A stretch of 39,514 nt of DNA from Deltaproteobacteria bacterium. GTDB taxonomy: Bacteria; Myxococcota_A; Polyangia; Polyangiales; Polyangiaceae. Positions within the stretch are counted from its first letter, which is position 1. Every line of letters begins with the position of its first letter. The notes under the pieces are model-generated. The model ran no database searches. It saw only the letters and a list, made by a program, of their open reading frames with translations, and was not told where the DNA came from. Position numbers and translations under genes: made by a program. Of the stretch, positions 1-8,654 are shown one piece after another. The DNA lies in assembly GCA_016875405.1 (NCBI GenBank), contig VGRJ01000034.1:1-39514 (forward strand), written 5' to 3'.

Positions 1-11
1 GGACAGGAGGG

Positions 12-2513
12 TCATGGCCATCGCACCTTCACGGGTGCGTTCGGTCTCACGAGCACGTGGAGCGAACGCGCCTTCGCATCGTAGAGGTAGCCTCCCTTCG
101 CCGCGACTTCGGCGACGTCTCCGCGTTGGGTGACAGGCGCGCTCGCTTCGACGGTCGTCGGGGCATCGGCATCGAGGAGCTCGAACACGGCGCCCTGGGC
201 GAGCTCGGTGCCACCGAGGACCTCGAGCTCGGTGACGGAGTCCTTCGTGTGCGCTGCGAGGCGCCCGCCATCGAACAGGGTGAACGCTCCTGAGATCCTT
301 GCGACACCGCGTACGTAGAGGAGCCCGCTGTCGGTCGCGTAGCTGTCGACGCGCGACGGTTCGCTCGTCGGAGACAGCGTGTCGATCGACGGACGCAGCA
401 TCGGGACGAGGCCGCCCGCCCGCAAAAATAGCGGAAGCCGTCCAATCGGCGCCGCCACGGTGACGGCCGCACCGCCGAGCACGTCACCGTCGAAGACCTC
501 ACCCGTGAACCAGTGCACCCAGCGCCCAGCGGGGAAGAGCACCTCGCGCGACGTCGCGCCGCGCGTGACGACGGGGGCGACGAGGAGGTCGTCGCCGAGC
601 AGATAGATGTCGTTCGGATGGACGCCGAGCTCGGGGTGCGCGAGCCCGAGCGCGCGCATGATCGGACGGCCATCGAGCCGCACCCGCTCGGCATGCGTCC
701 ACAGGTAGGGGAAGAGCCTTAGGTGAAGGCGCGCGTAGGCGCGATAGCGCTCGAGCAGCGCCGTATCGAAGCCGTTCTTCGGCGTCGGCTCCCAAGCGAC
801 GTCGTTCGTGTTCGTGCCGACCTGCATCACGGTCGACAGCGCGGTCTGCTCGAACCATCGCGAGAACAGCTCGTTGTCGGGCGGGGCGTGGCGGTAGCCT
901 CCGGTGTCGGCGCCGTAGAACGGATAGCCGACCGTCGAGAGCGTGAGGCCGCACACGAGCGACGCCGGGAAACCCCCGGTCGCGACATAGGACGTGTCTC
1001 CGTCCTTCATCGCGTCGTTGCGCTTCGCGAACGTGGCGTCGAGATCGCCTGGCCACATCACCATGCCGTGCACGTGATCTCCCCAGCGCGCGGCGCGGGT
1101 CAGCAAGAAGCCTCCGCTCTCGGGAAGGAGCTCTGCGTAGGTGCGGTGGTACCGGAGCTGAAACTCCGAGTGTTGAGTGCGCTCGTCGCTGCCGTCGAAG
1201 AACGACCACGCGACGCGGTTCGCCGTCGGTCCGAGGACGATGTCTTCGGCGTAATCTAGCTTGAAGCCGTCGATCCCCATCGCGATGTACGAGGAGAGCT
1301 GGTCCTGCCACCACGCGACTGCTGCGGGGTTTGTGAGATCGAGGAGCGTTCCCCAGGGATTGAGCGCGATGCCGTGCTGCGTCGGATAGAAGCCCTTCGA
1401 TTTGGCTTCGGCGACCAGCGGTGCCGTGCTCGGGTCCTTCGTGTCGAGGTAGGGCACGTGCCAGAGCGCGGTGCGAAGACCGAGCGCGCGTGCCTTGTCG
1501 AGCATCCCCTGAGGGTCGGGGAAGCGCTTCGGCTCGAAGTCGAACGTGTTCACGCCCGACGCGTACGGACGGTCGAGCCAATAGCCCGTGGTCGCGAGGT
1601 CAAGGTCGCGGAGCGCATCGAGGTCGGCCTCGACCTGCGCCTGGTCGTCGTTCTCGTCGCGCCACACCCAGGGGCCGAGCGCCCAGCGCGCAGGGAGCCC
1701 GGGCAGGCCGGTCACGTCGAAGTAGCGGCGCGGCACGTCAAGCGGATGCTCGGCGCCAAAAAGGTGAAGGGCGATTCCCTCGCGCGCGCGCGTGCCGACG
1801 CCGACGGCCGCTTCGACCAGCGTCGGCTCTTCGGTCGCGAGTGCGAAGGCCGCAGGCAGCCGCGTCTCGACGAACATGCCCCAGCCGCGCGTGCCGATGA
1901 CGAGCGGCACTGGCGCGTGACCGTCGTTGTACCCGGACTCGTTCGTCGTCTCGACCTCGATTTGCATCGCGCGGACCTTGCCGCGTTGGTTCACGTCGTC
2001 CGACATCTCGCCGAGTCCATAGAAGCCCTCGTCGGCATCGGCGCGTGCGCGGGCGTCGAGGTAGGCGACGTCTGCGGCGCCGTCGCGCGGGATGAACGAG
2101 AGTGCGAACCGTCCATCGCCGCCGACCTGCGCGTCGAGCGTCGCGGTCCTGCCCTCAGGGTAGCGAAGCTCGAGGCGGAGGCTGCCCGCTTCGGAGGGTA
2201 CGAACGTGGCGCTCTCGACCTCGACGAACGTCGACTCGACGGGCGGCCGATAGAGTCCGCTCGGGACGAAGAGCCGGTAGGGATCGTAGTTGGTCACGTC
2301 GTCGACGGGGGCGGCGAGACCGAGTCGGAGGCCGTCGCGCTCGAAGCGCACGAGCTCGTCATCGACGCGAAGGAGCCGAAGCGTGGGGCGATCGTCGACG
2401 ATCAGGCGGTAGTCGCCGCCGCGCAGCTCGGCGGTCGTGACGTGGTTGGGCGGCGCGCTCGTGCAGCAGACGAGCATCGGAATGGTTGCCCCTACGACGC
2501 GCCGCGCGCTCAC
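12..2513 (-). CDS. GH31 family glycosidase, probable exported/lipoprotein
   Basis: Glycoside hydrolase of family 31 (alpha-glucosidase/alpha-xylosidase type), expected to release alpha-linked sugars by a retaining mechanism. About 833 residues. The nucleophile motif GFKLDYAED is seen with Asp420, and PGDLDATF with Asp490 fits the acid/base region. The N-terminal beta domain ends with the family-like FYGLGE segment near residue 165. The N-terminus (RRVVGATIPMLVCCTS) looks like an export signal with a weak lipobox, so a cell-envelope location is inferred. The chosen GTG at 2513 overlaps the stop of the upstream nuclease gene as GTGA, which suggests translational coupling. A GTG at 2522 would add three residues. 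Substrate specificity cannot be read from the sequence. Family assignment is firm; the exact start is less so. Confidence 0.88.
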   Translation of the reverse strand: MSARRVVGATIPMLVCCTSAPPNHVTTAELRGGDYRLIVDDRPTLRLLRVDDELVRFERDGLRLGLAAPVDDVTNYDPYRLFVPSGLYRPPVESTFVEVESATFVPSEAGSLRLELRYPEGRTATLDAQVGGDGRFALSFIPRDGAADVAYLDARARADADEGFYGLGEMSDDVNQRGKVRAMQIEVETTNESGYNDGHAPVPLVIGTRGWGMFVETRLPAAFALATEEPTLVEAAVGVGTRAREGIALHLFGAEHPLDVPRRYFDVTGLPGLPARWALGPWVWRDENDDQAQVEADLDALRDLDLATTGYWLDRPYASGVNTFDFEPKRFPDPQGMLDKARALGLRTALWHVPYLDTKDPSTAPLVAEAKSKGFYPTQHGIALNPWGTLLDLTNPAAVAWWQDQLSSYIAMGIDGFKLDYAEDIVLGPTANRVAWSFFDGSDERTQHSEFQLRYHRTYAELLPESGGFLLTRAARWGDHVHGMVMWPGDLDATFAKRNDAMKDGDTSYVATGGFPASLVCGLTLSTVGYPFYGADTGGYRHAPPDNELFSRWFEQTALSTVMQVGTNTNDVAWEPTPKNGFDTALLERYRAYARLHLRLFPYLWTHAERVRLDGRPIMRALGLAHPELGVHPNDIYLLGDDLLVAPVVTRGATSREVLFPAGRWVHWFTGEVFDGDVLGGAAVTVAAPIGRLPLFLRAGGLVPMLRPSIDTLSPTSEPSRVDSYATDSGLLYVRGVARISGAFTLFDGGRLAAHTKDSVTELEVLGGTELAQGAVFELLDADAPTTVEASAPVTQRGDVAEVAAKGGYLYDAKARSLHVLVRPNAPVKVRWP

Positions 2514-3361
2514 TCGATCCACGGATTGTCGTTCCCCTGGGCGTCGCGGATCATACGGTTTCGGGCGCGCTCAAGCTCATCGGGCGGATCTTCAGCATGC
2601 CACCGTTCGAACAAGGCGCGAAGCTCTTCCGTGAGCACGACCGCTTCAGGATAGGCGCCGCTCATGTAGAGGTACGCTCGCGCCACGTCGCCATGCACCT
2701 CGCCTCGCGGCTCGACGACGCCCTTGCCGAACCGAAGCCCGCACGACGGAAGCTCGCGGTGACGAACGCTGGTCTCGACGACGAGCCCCATCGGCGTATC
2801 CCCACGCGCGCCGTTCACGTCGCCGACCTCCGGGAAGAGGTTGTGGAGATCGCCCTCGAGCGCTTGAAACAGCCTCGACACGCGTCGCGCGCACTTGCGC
2901 CCGCGGAAGGGCTTGTCGCGCTTCTGGCAGCGCGGGTGCCCGTCGCGCCACTCGGGGAGCGCGCCCCCGAAGGTCGCCGCCGGGACAACGTGCTCCCACT
3001 CGACGGCTGGGCGCTTCGCGTGCTGGCGCGCCACGCAGCAACGGGTGAAGTCGACCTCTCCGCCGACGAGCGGGCAGCTCGAGTAGAGCGTGGTCGCGCC
3101 TCGCTCCGCGTAGAACGCGCGGAGGTGCTGCTTCGCCGCGCGGAAATCGAGCGGGCGCGGCGGCCTCTCGACGGCCCGAGACGCTGGCGACTCCGTGAGA
3201 GCGCGAGGGCTCGAGCGCGCCGGGGCGGCGGATGCCTGTGCCTCCTCGACCCGCAGCGGGCGCTCAAGGCGACAGCCCGTCACCACGACCAGCGAGGAAA
3301 CCAACGCAAGAGAGAGGCCAGCCGCCAGCTCCACGCGAGTCGCTTGGCCCCGCTCCCACAT
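2510..3361 (-). CDS. Endonuclease I family (EndA/NucM-like) lipoprotein
   Basis: Secreted or periplasmic non-specific nuclease of the endonuclease I family (beta-beta-alpha metal type). The 283-residue product starts with a lipoprotein signal: hydrophobic residues 12-29 and a VVTGC lipobox with Cys30. The catalytic segment EWEHVVPA (121-128, His124) is followed by the family signature GDLHNLFPEVGDVNG (170-184), which carries a conserved His173-Asn174 pair. Several cysteines between 96 and 207 could form disulfides, in keeping with an exported protein. Residues 31-70 are a low-complexity Ala/Ser/Pro linker. It is the first gene of a two-gene minus unit with the GH31 gene, and both products look like envelope or extracellular hydrolases for macromolecule breakdown. 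Its ATG lies only 25 bp from the divergent FHA gene. Confidence 0.88.
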   Translation of the reverse strand: MWERGQATRVELAAGLSLALVSSLVVVTGCRLERPLRVEEAQASAAPARSSPRALTESPASRAVERPPRPLDFRAAKQHLRAFYAERGATTLYSSCPLVGGEVDFTRCCVARQHAKRPAVEWEHVVPAATFGGALPEWRDGHPRCQKRDKPFRGRKCARRVSRLFQALEGDLHNLFPEVGDVNGARGDTPMGLVVETSVRHRELPSCGLRFGKGVVEPRGEVHGDVARAYLYMSGAYPEAVVLTEELRALFERWHAEDPPDELERARNRMIRDAQGNDNPWIE

Positions 3362-3386
3362 CGGTCCATAGTGTACGCAGGTCGGT

Positions 3387-3914
3387 ATGGAGCGGGAGCC
3401 TCAATACGTCCGGGAGTTCGCCGAAGAGCTAAAGACTCTTGGCCCGACGGCGTTTCAAGTAAAGTACCGCGGCTCCGTCCTCGTCGGTGTCGGCCTCGTC
3501 GCAACAGTCGCGGACCGACCCCTCTCGTGGAAGCGTCGCACCCTGGGCGCGATTCCAGACGATGGCGTCCACGAGACCGACACGATCGTCGGTCGAGTGT
3601 GGCGCATCCGCAAGGGTGAAGGAGCGCAGCGCGGCGCCGGGATCATGGTCGGTCAGTCTGCGGACAACGACCTCATCCTCCCCGAGTACACGGTCTCGAC
3701 CCATCACCTGTCGTTCGGGTTCGACGCGGCGGGCATGTCGATCACCGACCTCGGCTCGCTCAACGGCACCAAGGTCGACGGCGTGCTCGTGGAGCCGCAC
3801 AGCGTCTTTCGCATCAAGGACCGTCAGCAGATCACGATCGGGCGAATCTGCTTCGACTACCTCGCGTCGGAGAGCTTCGTCGACACCGTCCGTCGTGAAT
3901 CCGAGCGACGCTGA
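3387..3914 (+). CDS. FHA domain protein
   Basis: 175-residue cytoplasmic protein with a C-terminal forkhead-associated domain, a phosphothreonine-peptide reader. The FHA core runs from about residue 68 to 160: VGQSADNDLILPE, then the VSTHH segment, then TDLGSLNGTKVDG, which is the DxGSxNGT signature. The usual Gly-Arg of the first loop is Gly-Gln here, so the phosphopeptide-contacting Arg is shifted or missing. The first 60 residues resemble no domain I know. It stands alone on the plus strand between two minus units and ends 6 bp from the stop of the sulfatase-like gene. No kinase gene is adjacent, so its partner is unknown. The domain call is certain, the role is not. Confidence 0.85.
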   Translation: MEREPQYVREFAEELKTLGPTAFQVKYRGSVLVGVGLVATVADRPLSWKRRTLGAIPDDGVHETDTIVGRVWRIRKGEGAQRGAGIMVGQSADNDLILPEYTVSTHHLSFGFDAAGMSITDLGSLNGTKVDGVLVEPHSVFRIKDRQQITIGRICFDYLASESFVDTVRRESERR

Positions 3915-3920
3915 GGCGGC

Positions 3921-6245
3921 TCACTTTCCCTTCACGTCGATGACGCGAAGGTGCGACTTCGCGAGGGCATAGGCCGCTTCGATCTCGGGACGCCGCGCTT
4001 TCCAGACGTCCTTGTCTTCGGTCGGGTCCTTCGCGAGGTCGTAGAGCTCCTTCGCGGCGTCACGCGACACGATGAGCTTCAGGTCTCCGTGGATCAGTGC
4101 GCGGCGCGCCTCGTTGTACGGACCGGCGGGCATGTCGATGAGGACGTCACGCGCGGTTGCCACGCCACCGACGAGTTCAGGAACGAGCGACGCGCCCGAG
4201 ATGAAATCGCTCGAGCCTTGCGGGGCCTCGTCGCGGCTTGGTGCAGGGGGAGCGCCGACGAGATCCAGCAGCGTCGGCGCGAGGTCGATCAGACTTCGAC
4301 GCTCTGAGACTCGCGCGGCGGCCTGGCCAGGCACGTGCACGATCAGCGGGACGCGCACGAGCGACTCCCAGAGCTCGAAGCCGTGGCGCATCATGCCGTG
4401 CTCGCCAAAGGCCTCGCCGTGATCGCTCGTGACGACGATGTTGGTGCGGCCCGCCCATGACTTCGTCGCGAGGTGGTCGAGCAGGCGACCGACGTGCCGG
4501 TCGGTGTGCAGCACCTCGTGGTCGTATTGCTCGCGAGGCGAGCGACCGAAGGATGGTACGTCGCGATGGGCGAGATAATCGGCGTGTGGGTCGAGGTAGT
4601 GCACCCACAAGAAGAACTGCGCATCTTCGGCCAGCGCGTCGAGCTCCGCGATCGCCGCGTCGGTGAGCTTCTCGCTGGTCTCGGTCTGATCGGTCGCCCA
4701 GCTCGTCCCCTCGGGGGGCGCCGCGTCGAGGTTCACCGTGTCGAAGCCGCGATCCAGCCCTCCGAACGAGCCGAAATACCGATGCGCATGAACGCTGACG
4801 GTGCGGAGCCCTGCCTTGCGAAGACGCTCGGCGACGAAGGTGTCCTCGTCGGAGAACTTGTTGAAGTGTCCCCAGTTGCGGTGCGTCTCGCTCCCGTACT
4901 TTCCGATCAGCGTCGGGCCGACGCTCTTGCCGGTGTAGGAGGCGAGCGAGTACGCGCGCTCGAAGACGACCGAGCGCTTCGCGAGCCCGTCGAGGTTCGG
5001 CGATATCGGGCGCGGATTGCCGGCAAAACCGAGGTCCGCGCGCAGCGTGTCGATCGTGACGAGCACGACGTTCCCCCGCTTAGGGAGCCGCTCGCGGGCC
5101 GCGGGCGCGACGGGCGGCGGAGCCGGCGCTGAGGAGGCCATGCCCTTCAGGGAGAGGTCACCCCCCGAGCAGTCCTCGTCGATCCCGTTGTCGGGGAGGT
5201 CCTCGGCGGCCGGGCCGATGCGTGGATCGCGGTCATCGCAGTCTCCACCGCCATACCAGCGGCTCGCGCCGTCGCGGTCGCGATCGCCCACTCGACGGAG
5301 GAGCGCGAGCGGGAGACGCGCGATCGGCGCCCCGCGTTCAAAAACGCGCGCGAGCTCCGGCGCCGCGTCGAGATCGCGCGAGGCCTTCACCGTGACGGCG
5401 AGCGCAACGATGGGCAGCGCGATCGTCGCGGCTCGTGTCGAGCGGCCGAGCGCACTCGGGCCGAGGTAGACGAGCGCGGCAAACGCGAGCCACGCCCCGG
5501 GCATTCGAAGGTCGAGCTCGGGCCGCTTCAAGATCCCGTAAATTCCTAAAAGACCGCCTTCCCCCGACACGGTCCCATGCCAGATCCCGTGCGCGACGAG
5601 GGCGGCGACGACGATCAGCGCGAGGCCGAGGGTCCTCGCTGGATCGAGGAGCCACGGCGCTTGCGAACCTGCGCGCGCGAGCGCATGACGAAGCCACGGC
5701 GTCGCTGCGAGCACGAGGATGGCCACGATGGCCAGTAGCACGAGCGCTCCAAGCGCCGTCGTCGCGCCGATGAGCCACGAGGGCCCTTCAACGGCGAGCG
5801 ACGCGCGCGCGAGCTGACCACCAAGCGTGCACCACACGAAGAGGCTCACCGTCGCGAGCGGCACGAACGCTGCGACATCGGCAGGGCGCCCACCGGCGAG
5901 TCCGCGCAGCTGCCCCAGCAGACGTGGGATGCTCGGGGGAACACGCGGGTGGATGAGCCAGCTGGCGACCCCGAGGGCCACGGACACGACGAGCGCGAGT
6001 GGCCCCACGAGGCCGAGCGCTGCGAGGAAGGTCGCGACGTGCGAAGCACTGCCGGACGACTCGCGCATCCAACGAGCGTCGACGATCGCGAGCCCGAACG
6101 CCCCGAGGCCTCCGACGGCGAGGCTCGCCTCGAGTCTGCGTCGGAGCTCGTCGGTGCGAGGCATCCGAGACGGGCGCCCCTTCGAGGTTGGCGGACGTGC
6201 TGCGCTCTGCGTCGACGGCCTTGAGCCACGGTCCTCGACGTTCAT
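3921..6245 (-). CDS. Polytopic membrane sulfatase-like (alkaline phosphatase superfamily) hydrolase
   Basis: About 774 residues. The N-terminal half is a membrane domain with roughly six hydrophobic helices between residues 44 and 287. A MopE-like Asp/Cys-rich motif follows (about 321-362: DRDRDG, GGDCDDRDP, DNGIDEDCSGGD). The C-terminal half is a sulfatase-like domain with metal ligands at Asp399 (TIDTLRAD) and Asp608-His609 (TSDHGEAFGEHG). No C/S-x-P-x-R formylglycine motif is present. The nucleophile position reads ASYTGKSV with Thr438, as in phosphoglycerol/phosphoethanolamine transferases. Transfer or hydrolysis of a phospho- or sulfo-group on an envelope polymer or lipid is therefore inferred. 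The ATG at 6245 lies 4 bp after the xerC stop with AGGAG inside xerC. A TTG at 6278 is the longer alternative. It is the last gene of the infC unit. Confidence 0.85.
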   Translation of the reverse strand: MNVEDRGSRPSTQSAARPPTSKGRPSRMPRTDELRRRLEASLAVGGLGAFGLAIVDARWMRESSGSASHVATFLAALGLVGPLALVVSVALGVASWLIHPRVPPSIPRLLGQLRGLAGGRPADVAAFVPLATVSLFVWCTLGGQLARASLAVEGPSWLIGATTALGALVLLAIVAILVLAATPWLRHALARAGSQAPWLLDPARTLGLALIVVAALVAHGIWHGTVSGEGGLLGIYGILKRPELDLRMPGAWLAFAALVYLGPSALGRSTRAATIALPIVALAVTVKASRDLDAAPELARVFERGAPIARLPLALLRRVGDRDRDGASRWYGGGDCDDRDPRIGPAAEDLPDNGIDEDCSGGDLSLKGMASSAPAPPPVAPAARERLPKRGNVVLVTIDTLRADLGFAGNPRPISPNLDGLAKRSVVFERAYSLASYTGKSVGPTLIGKYGSETHRNWGHFNKFSDEDTFVAERLRKAGLRTVSVHAHRYFGSFGGLDRGFDTVNLDAAPPEGTSWATDQTETSEKLTDAAIAELDALAEDAQFFLWVHYLDPHADYLAHRDVPSFGRSPREQYDHEVLHTDRHVGRLLDHLATKSWAGRTNIVVTSDHGEAFGEHGMMRHGFELWESLVRVPLIVHVPGQAAARVSERRSLIDLAPTLLDLVGAPPAPSRDEAPQGSSDFISGASLVPELVGGVATARDVLIDMPAGPYNEARRALIHGDLKLIVSRDAAKELYDLAKDPTEDKDVWKARRPEIEAAYALAKSHLRVIDVKGK

Positions 6246-6249
6246 GAGG

Positions 6250-7200
6250 TCAGCGCCGCTCCTGACCACGATTCGCAAGTGGATGCGCGCGGTCGTAGAC
6301 GGCGATCAATCCGTCGATCGAGGTGTGGGTATAGCGCTGGGTCACCGACAGCGTCGAGTGACCGAGCAGCTCCTGGATGCTGCGCAGGTCTGCGCCACCA
6401 TCGAGCAGGTGCGTCGCGCAGCTGTGGCGGAGCGCGTGCGGGTGAAGGTCGGCGCGCCCCGCCGCGAGGACCCCGTGTCGCTTAACGAGCTCCTGAATTC
6501 GGCGGACGCCAAGGCGCGCGCCGCGTGTCGACAGGAAGACGGCGCGTGGGTCTGCGCCCCCGGTCCGCACGAGCTCGCCGCGACGCGCGAGGTAGGCGCG
6601 GAGGGCCGCGACCGATTTGGAGCCGAGCGGCACGAGGCGCTCCTTGTTGCCCTTGCCAATCACGCGGGCCGTGCCGAGATCACCGTCGAGCTCGAGCCGA
6701 TCGAGGTCGAGCGCGGCAACCTCAGAGACACGCAAGCCGCCTGCGTAGAGGGTCTCGAGGATCGCCCGATCGCGCACCCCTTCGGCGTCACCCTGGTCGG
6801 CGCTCTCGATCACCTCACCCATGGTCTCGGCGTCGAGGAACACGGGCAGCGGTCGTCGCAGCTTCGGCGCCTTCAGCTGAGCGGCGGGGTTCGAGGCGAG
6901 GACCCGGCGACGCTGAAGGTGTCGGAACAGCGAGCGCACCGCGGCGACCTTTCGCCCCAGCGTGGAGCTCGCGGCTCCGCCGTCGCGGCCTCCGTTGCGA
7001 GAGAGGTCGGCGAGCCAACGTCGGAGCAGGGTGAGATCGATCGCGTCGATCGTCGGCTCTTCGCCGAGCGTCTCGACGAGGAACCGAGCGAGCTGGTCCA
7101 GATCGCGTCGATACGCCGCGACCGTGTGGCGCGAGGCGCGTCGCGTGCCTTCGAGCTCCTCGAGCATTCGCTCGCACGCGCGCCCGAAGAGCTCGCTCAT
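6250..7200 (-). CDS. xerC: Tyrosine recombinase XerC/XerD
   Basis: Tyrosine site-specific recombinase of the Xer type, which resolves chromosome dimers at a dif site with a partner recombinase. The 316-residue length is typical. The N-terminal SAM-like core-binding domain covers residues 5-105 and the catalytic domain 118-305. The catalytic set is complete: Arg157 (GLRVSEV), Lys183 (GKGNKER), His255-x-x-Arg258 (HALRHS), His281 (LGHSTLS) and Tyr290 (QRYTH). The ATG at 7200 overlaps the stop of the PDZ-like gene (ATGA) and has GAGGAA just upstream. A longer upstream reading lacks homology and was discarded. XerC and XerD cannot be told apart by eye, and no dif site was recognised here. Housekeeping context and the absence of mobile-element features argue against an integrase. 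Confidence 0.9.
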   Translation of the reverse strand: MSELFGRACERMLEELEGTRRASRHTVAAYRRDLDQLARFLVETLGEEPTIDAIDLTLLRRWLADLSRNGGRDGGAASSTLGRKVAAVRSLFRHLQRRRVLASNPAAQLKAPKLRRPLPVFLDAETMGEVIESADQGDAEGVRDRAILETLYAGGLRVSEVAALDLDRLELDGDLGTARVIGKGNKERLVPLGSKSVAALRAYLARRGELVRTGGADPRAVFLSTRGARLGVRRIQELVKRHGVLAAGRADLHPHALRHSCATHLLDGGADLRSIQELLGHSTLSVTQRYTHTSIDGLIAVYDRAHPLANRGQERR

Positions 7201-7865
7201 CGCTTCCTCGCAGTCGGACGCTCGCGCGCGCCCTCGTCGAGCAGAAGCTCGGGGAGCTCGACCGTGACGTCGATACGCTGCCGCCCTCGCCACGCGACGC
7301 CGGACATCGCTCGGGCGCGCGAGCGAAGCGCGCCGATCACGGCGCCGACGATCGCGGCCTCGGACGTCGCAGGACCGCCCGCGCTGACGAGCACGTCGCC
7401 GTCGCGGAGCCCAACGCCGAGCCCTCCGACGCCCGCGAGCGCGAGCCCCGCCGGTCGCCATGCCGTCGCGGGTACCGGCGAGCCCGTCGGCCTCAAGCCT
7501 GCTCGAGCCGCGGCGAGCACGCGCGCGCGGCTCACGAACACCCCCGCGGGCTTCGGAAAGCCACAGGCCTCCGTCGGCTCGTTGCAGGCGGCCGAGCCGC
7601 CCGGGTTGACCGCTGCGGTCCTAGGAGCGCTCGGCGCCATCGGCTCACCGAGCGCCGCAATCGCGACGCCTTCGGGGGTTGGCGGCAGCGACGTCGGCTC
7701 GACGACCTTCGCGAGCTCGGCGAGCTCGTGGCCGACATCGACGAGCATGACGGCCGCCCCCGCGCCGACGTGTTGGCTAAGGCTACGCGACGCGAAGGGG
7801 ACGAAAGCGAAAGGGAGCAGCCCGACGGCCGCACTCGCGACGAGGCGACGTCGGGTGCTCGCCAC
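7197..7865 (-). CDS. PDZ-like membrane-anchored protein, possible GspC-like
   Basis: 222-residue protein with an uncleaved signal anchor or signal peptide (basic RRR, then hydrophobic residues 7-24). Its C-terminal third (about 145-210) looks like a PDZ fold: GLGVGLRDGDVLVSAGG, followed by a helix and a VTVELP strand. This arrangement resembles the C-terminal domain of type II secretion GspC, but no other gsp gene is nearby, so a secretion role is a guess. The middle is Pro/Ala-rich with a Cys pair near residues 94-101 that could form a disulfide. The GTG start at 7865 is supported by GAGGAG six bases upstream, inside the 3' end of infC. It lies 3 bp after infC and overlaps xerC by 4 bp, so it is co-transcribed with both. 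Confidence 0.7.
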   Translation of the reverse strand: MASTRRRLVASAAVGLLPFAFVPFASRSLSQHVGAGAAVMLVDVGHELAELAKVVEPTSLPPTPEGVAIAALGEPMAPSAPRTAAVNPGGSAACNEPTEACGFPKPAGVFVSRARVLAAARAGLRPTGSPVPATAWRPAGLALAGVGGLGVGLRDGDVLVSAGGPATSEAAIVGAVIGALRSRARAMSGVAWRGRQRIDVTVELPELLLDEGARERPTARKR

Positions 7866-7868
7866 GGC

Positions 7869-8618
7869 TTACTCCTCGTCCGAATCCTCGTCCGAGTCGT
7901 CGTCGAGGTCATCATCGAGGTCATCGTCCAGCTCGTCGTCGAACTCGTCGTCGAGCTCCTCCTCCTCGTCGGGCACGGCGTGACCAGCGGCCTTCGCCGC
8001 GCGTCGAGCCTCCTCGGCGGCCTTGCGCTCCTTCTCCTGCTGCGCGCGCGTCTCGGCGAGCTTCTGGAGCACCGCCGGCTTCGGCGCGATGATCATCGAC
8101 ATCGTGCGGGCCTCCATCATCGGTCGGCTCTCGATGAGCGCGATGTCGAGGCACTGGTTGCAGATGAGGTCGAGCTGCTCGCGCGCCTTTTCGGGGTGCG
8201 TGATCTCGCGCCCGCGGAAGCGGACGGTGAACTTCACCTTGTTGCCGCCTTCGATGAAGCGGCGCGCGGCGCGCATCTTGAAGTCGAGGTCGTGATCGTC
8301 GGTCTTGGGACGGAGCTTGACCTCCTTCACCTCGACGACGCTCTGCTTGCGCTTCGTCTCGCGCTTCTTCTTCTTCTCCTCGTACTTGAACTTTCCGTAG
8401 TCGAGGATCTTGCACACCGGCGGCACGGCCTTCGGGTTGATCTCGACGAGATCCATCCCCTGCTCGCGGGCACGCTTGATCGCCTCCGACGTGGTCATCA
8501 CGCCGAGCATTTCGCCGTTCGCGTCGACCACCCGCACCTCGGGTACGCGGATGCGATGGCCTACGCGATGTGCCGGTTCCCGTCGCGCCTTGCGGGGATC
8601 AAATCGTCCAAAAGACAT
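7869..8618 (-). CDS. infC: Translation initiation factor IF-3 with acidic C-terminal tail
   Basis: IF-3 binds the 30S subunit, monitors initiator tRNA and start codon choice and blocks early 50S joining. The N-domain (about 22-90) contains VPEVRVVDANGE and PPVCKILDYGKFKYE. The C-domain (95-180) contains DDHDLDFKMRAARRF and GREITHPEKA. The core ends near residue 180, where most IF-3 proteins end. Here a charged helix (181-212) and an acidic tail follow, with 26 Asp/Glu among residues 217-249. Myxococcus xanthus DsgA is an IF-3 with a C-terminal extension linked to development, so a similar lineage-specific role is plausible. The start is an ATG preceded in frame by TGA, not the AUU/AUC typical of infC. 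GAGGAG lies 15 bases upstream, a long spacing. rpmI and rplT do not follow. Confidence 0.96.
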   Translation of the reverse strand: MSFGRFDPRKARREPAHRVGHRIRVPEVRVVDANGEMLGVMTTSEAIKRAREQGMDLVEINPKAVPPVCKILDYGKFKYEEKKKKRETKRKQSVVEVKEVKLRPKTDDHDLDFKMRAARRFIEGGNKVKFTVRFRGREITHPEKAREQLDLICNQCLDIALIESRPMMEARTMSMIIAPKPAVLQKLAETRAQQEKERKAAEEARRAAKAAGHAVPDEEEELDDEFDDELDDDLDDDLDDDSDEDSDEE

Positions 8619-8654
8619 ATCGTGCTTCGGTCACTCCTCGAACCGTCGATGGTG

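Noticed and set aside
1374-2654. Long plus-strand open frame antisense to the GH31 gene
   Set aside because: Arg/Ala-rich product without domain signals; it mirrors the GH31 coding frame, as expected from high GC at third positions.
6250-7200. xerC as part of an integrative element
   Set aside because: No integrase neighbours, attachment-site repeats or cargo genes; the context is housekeeping.
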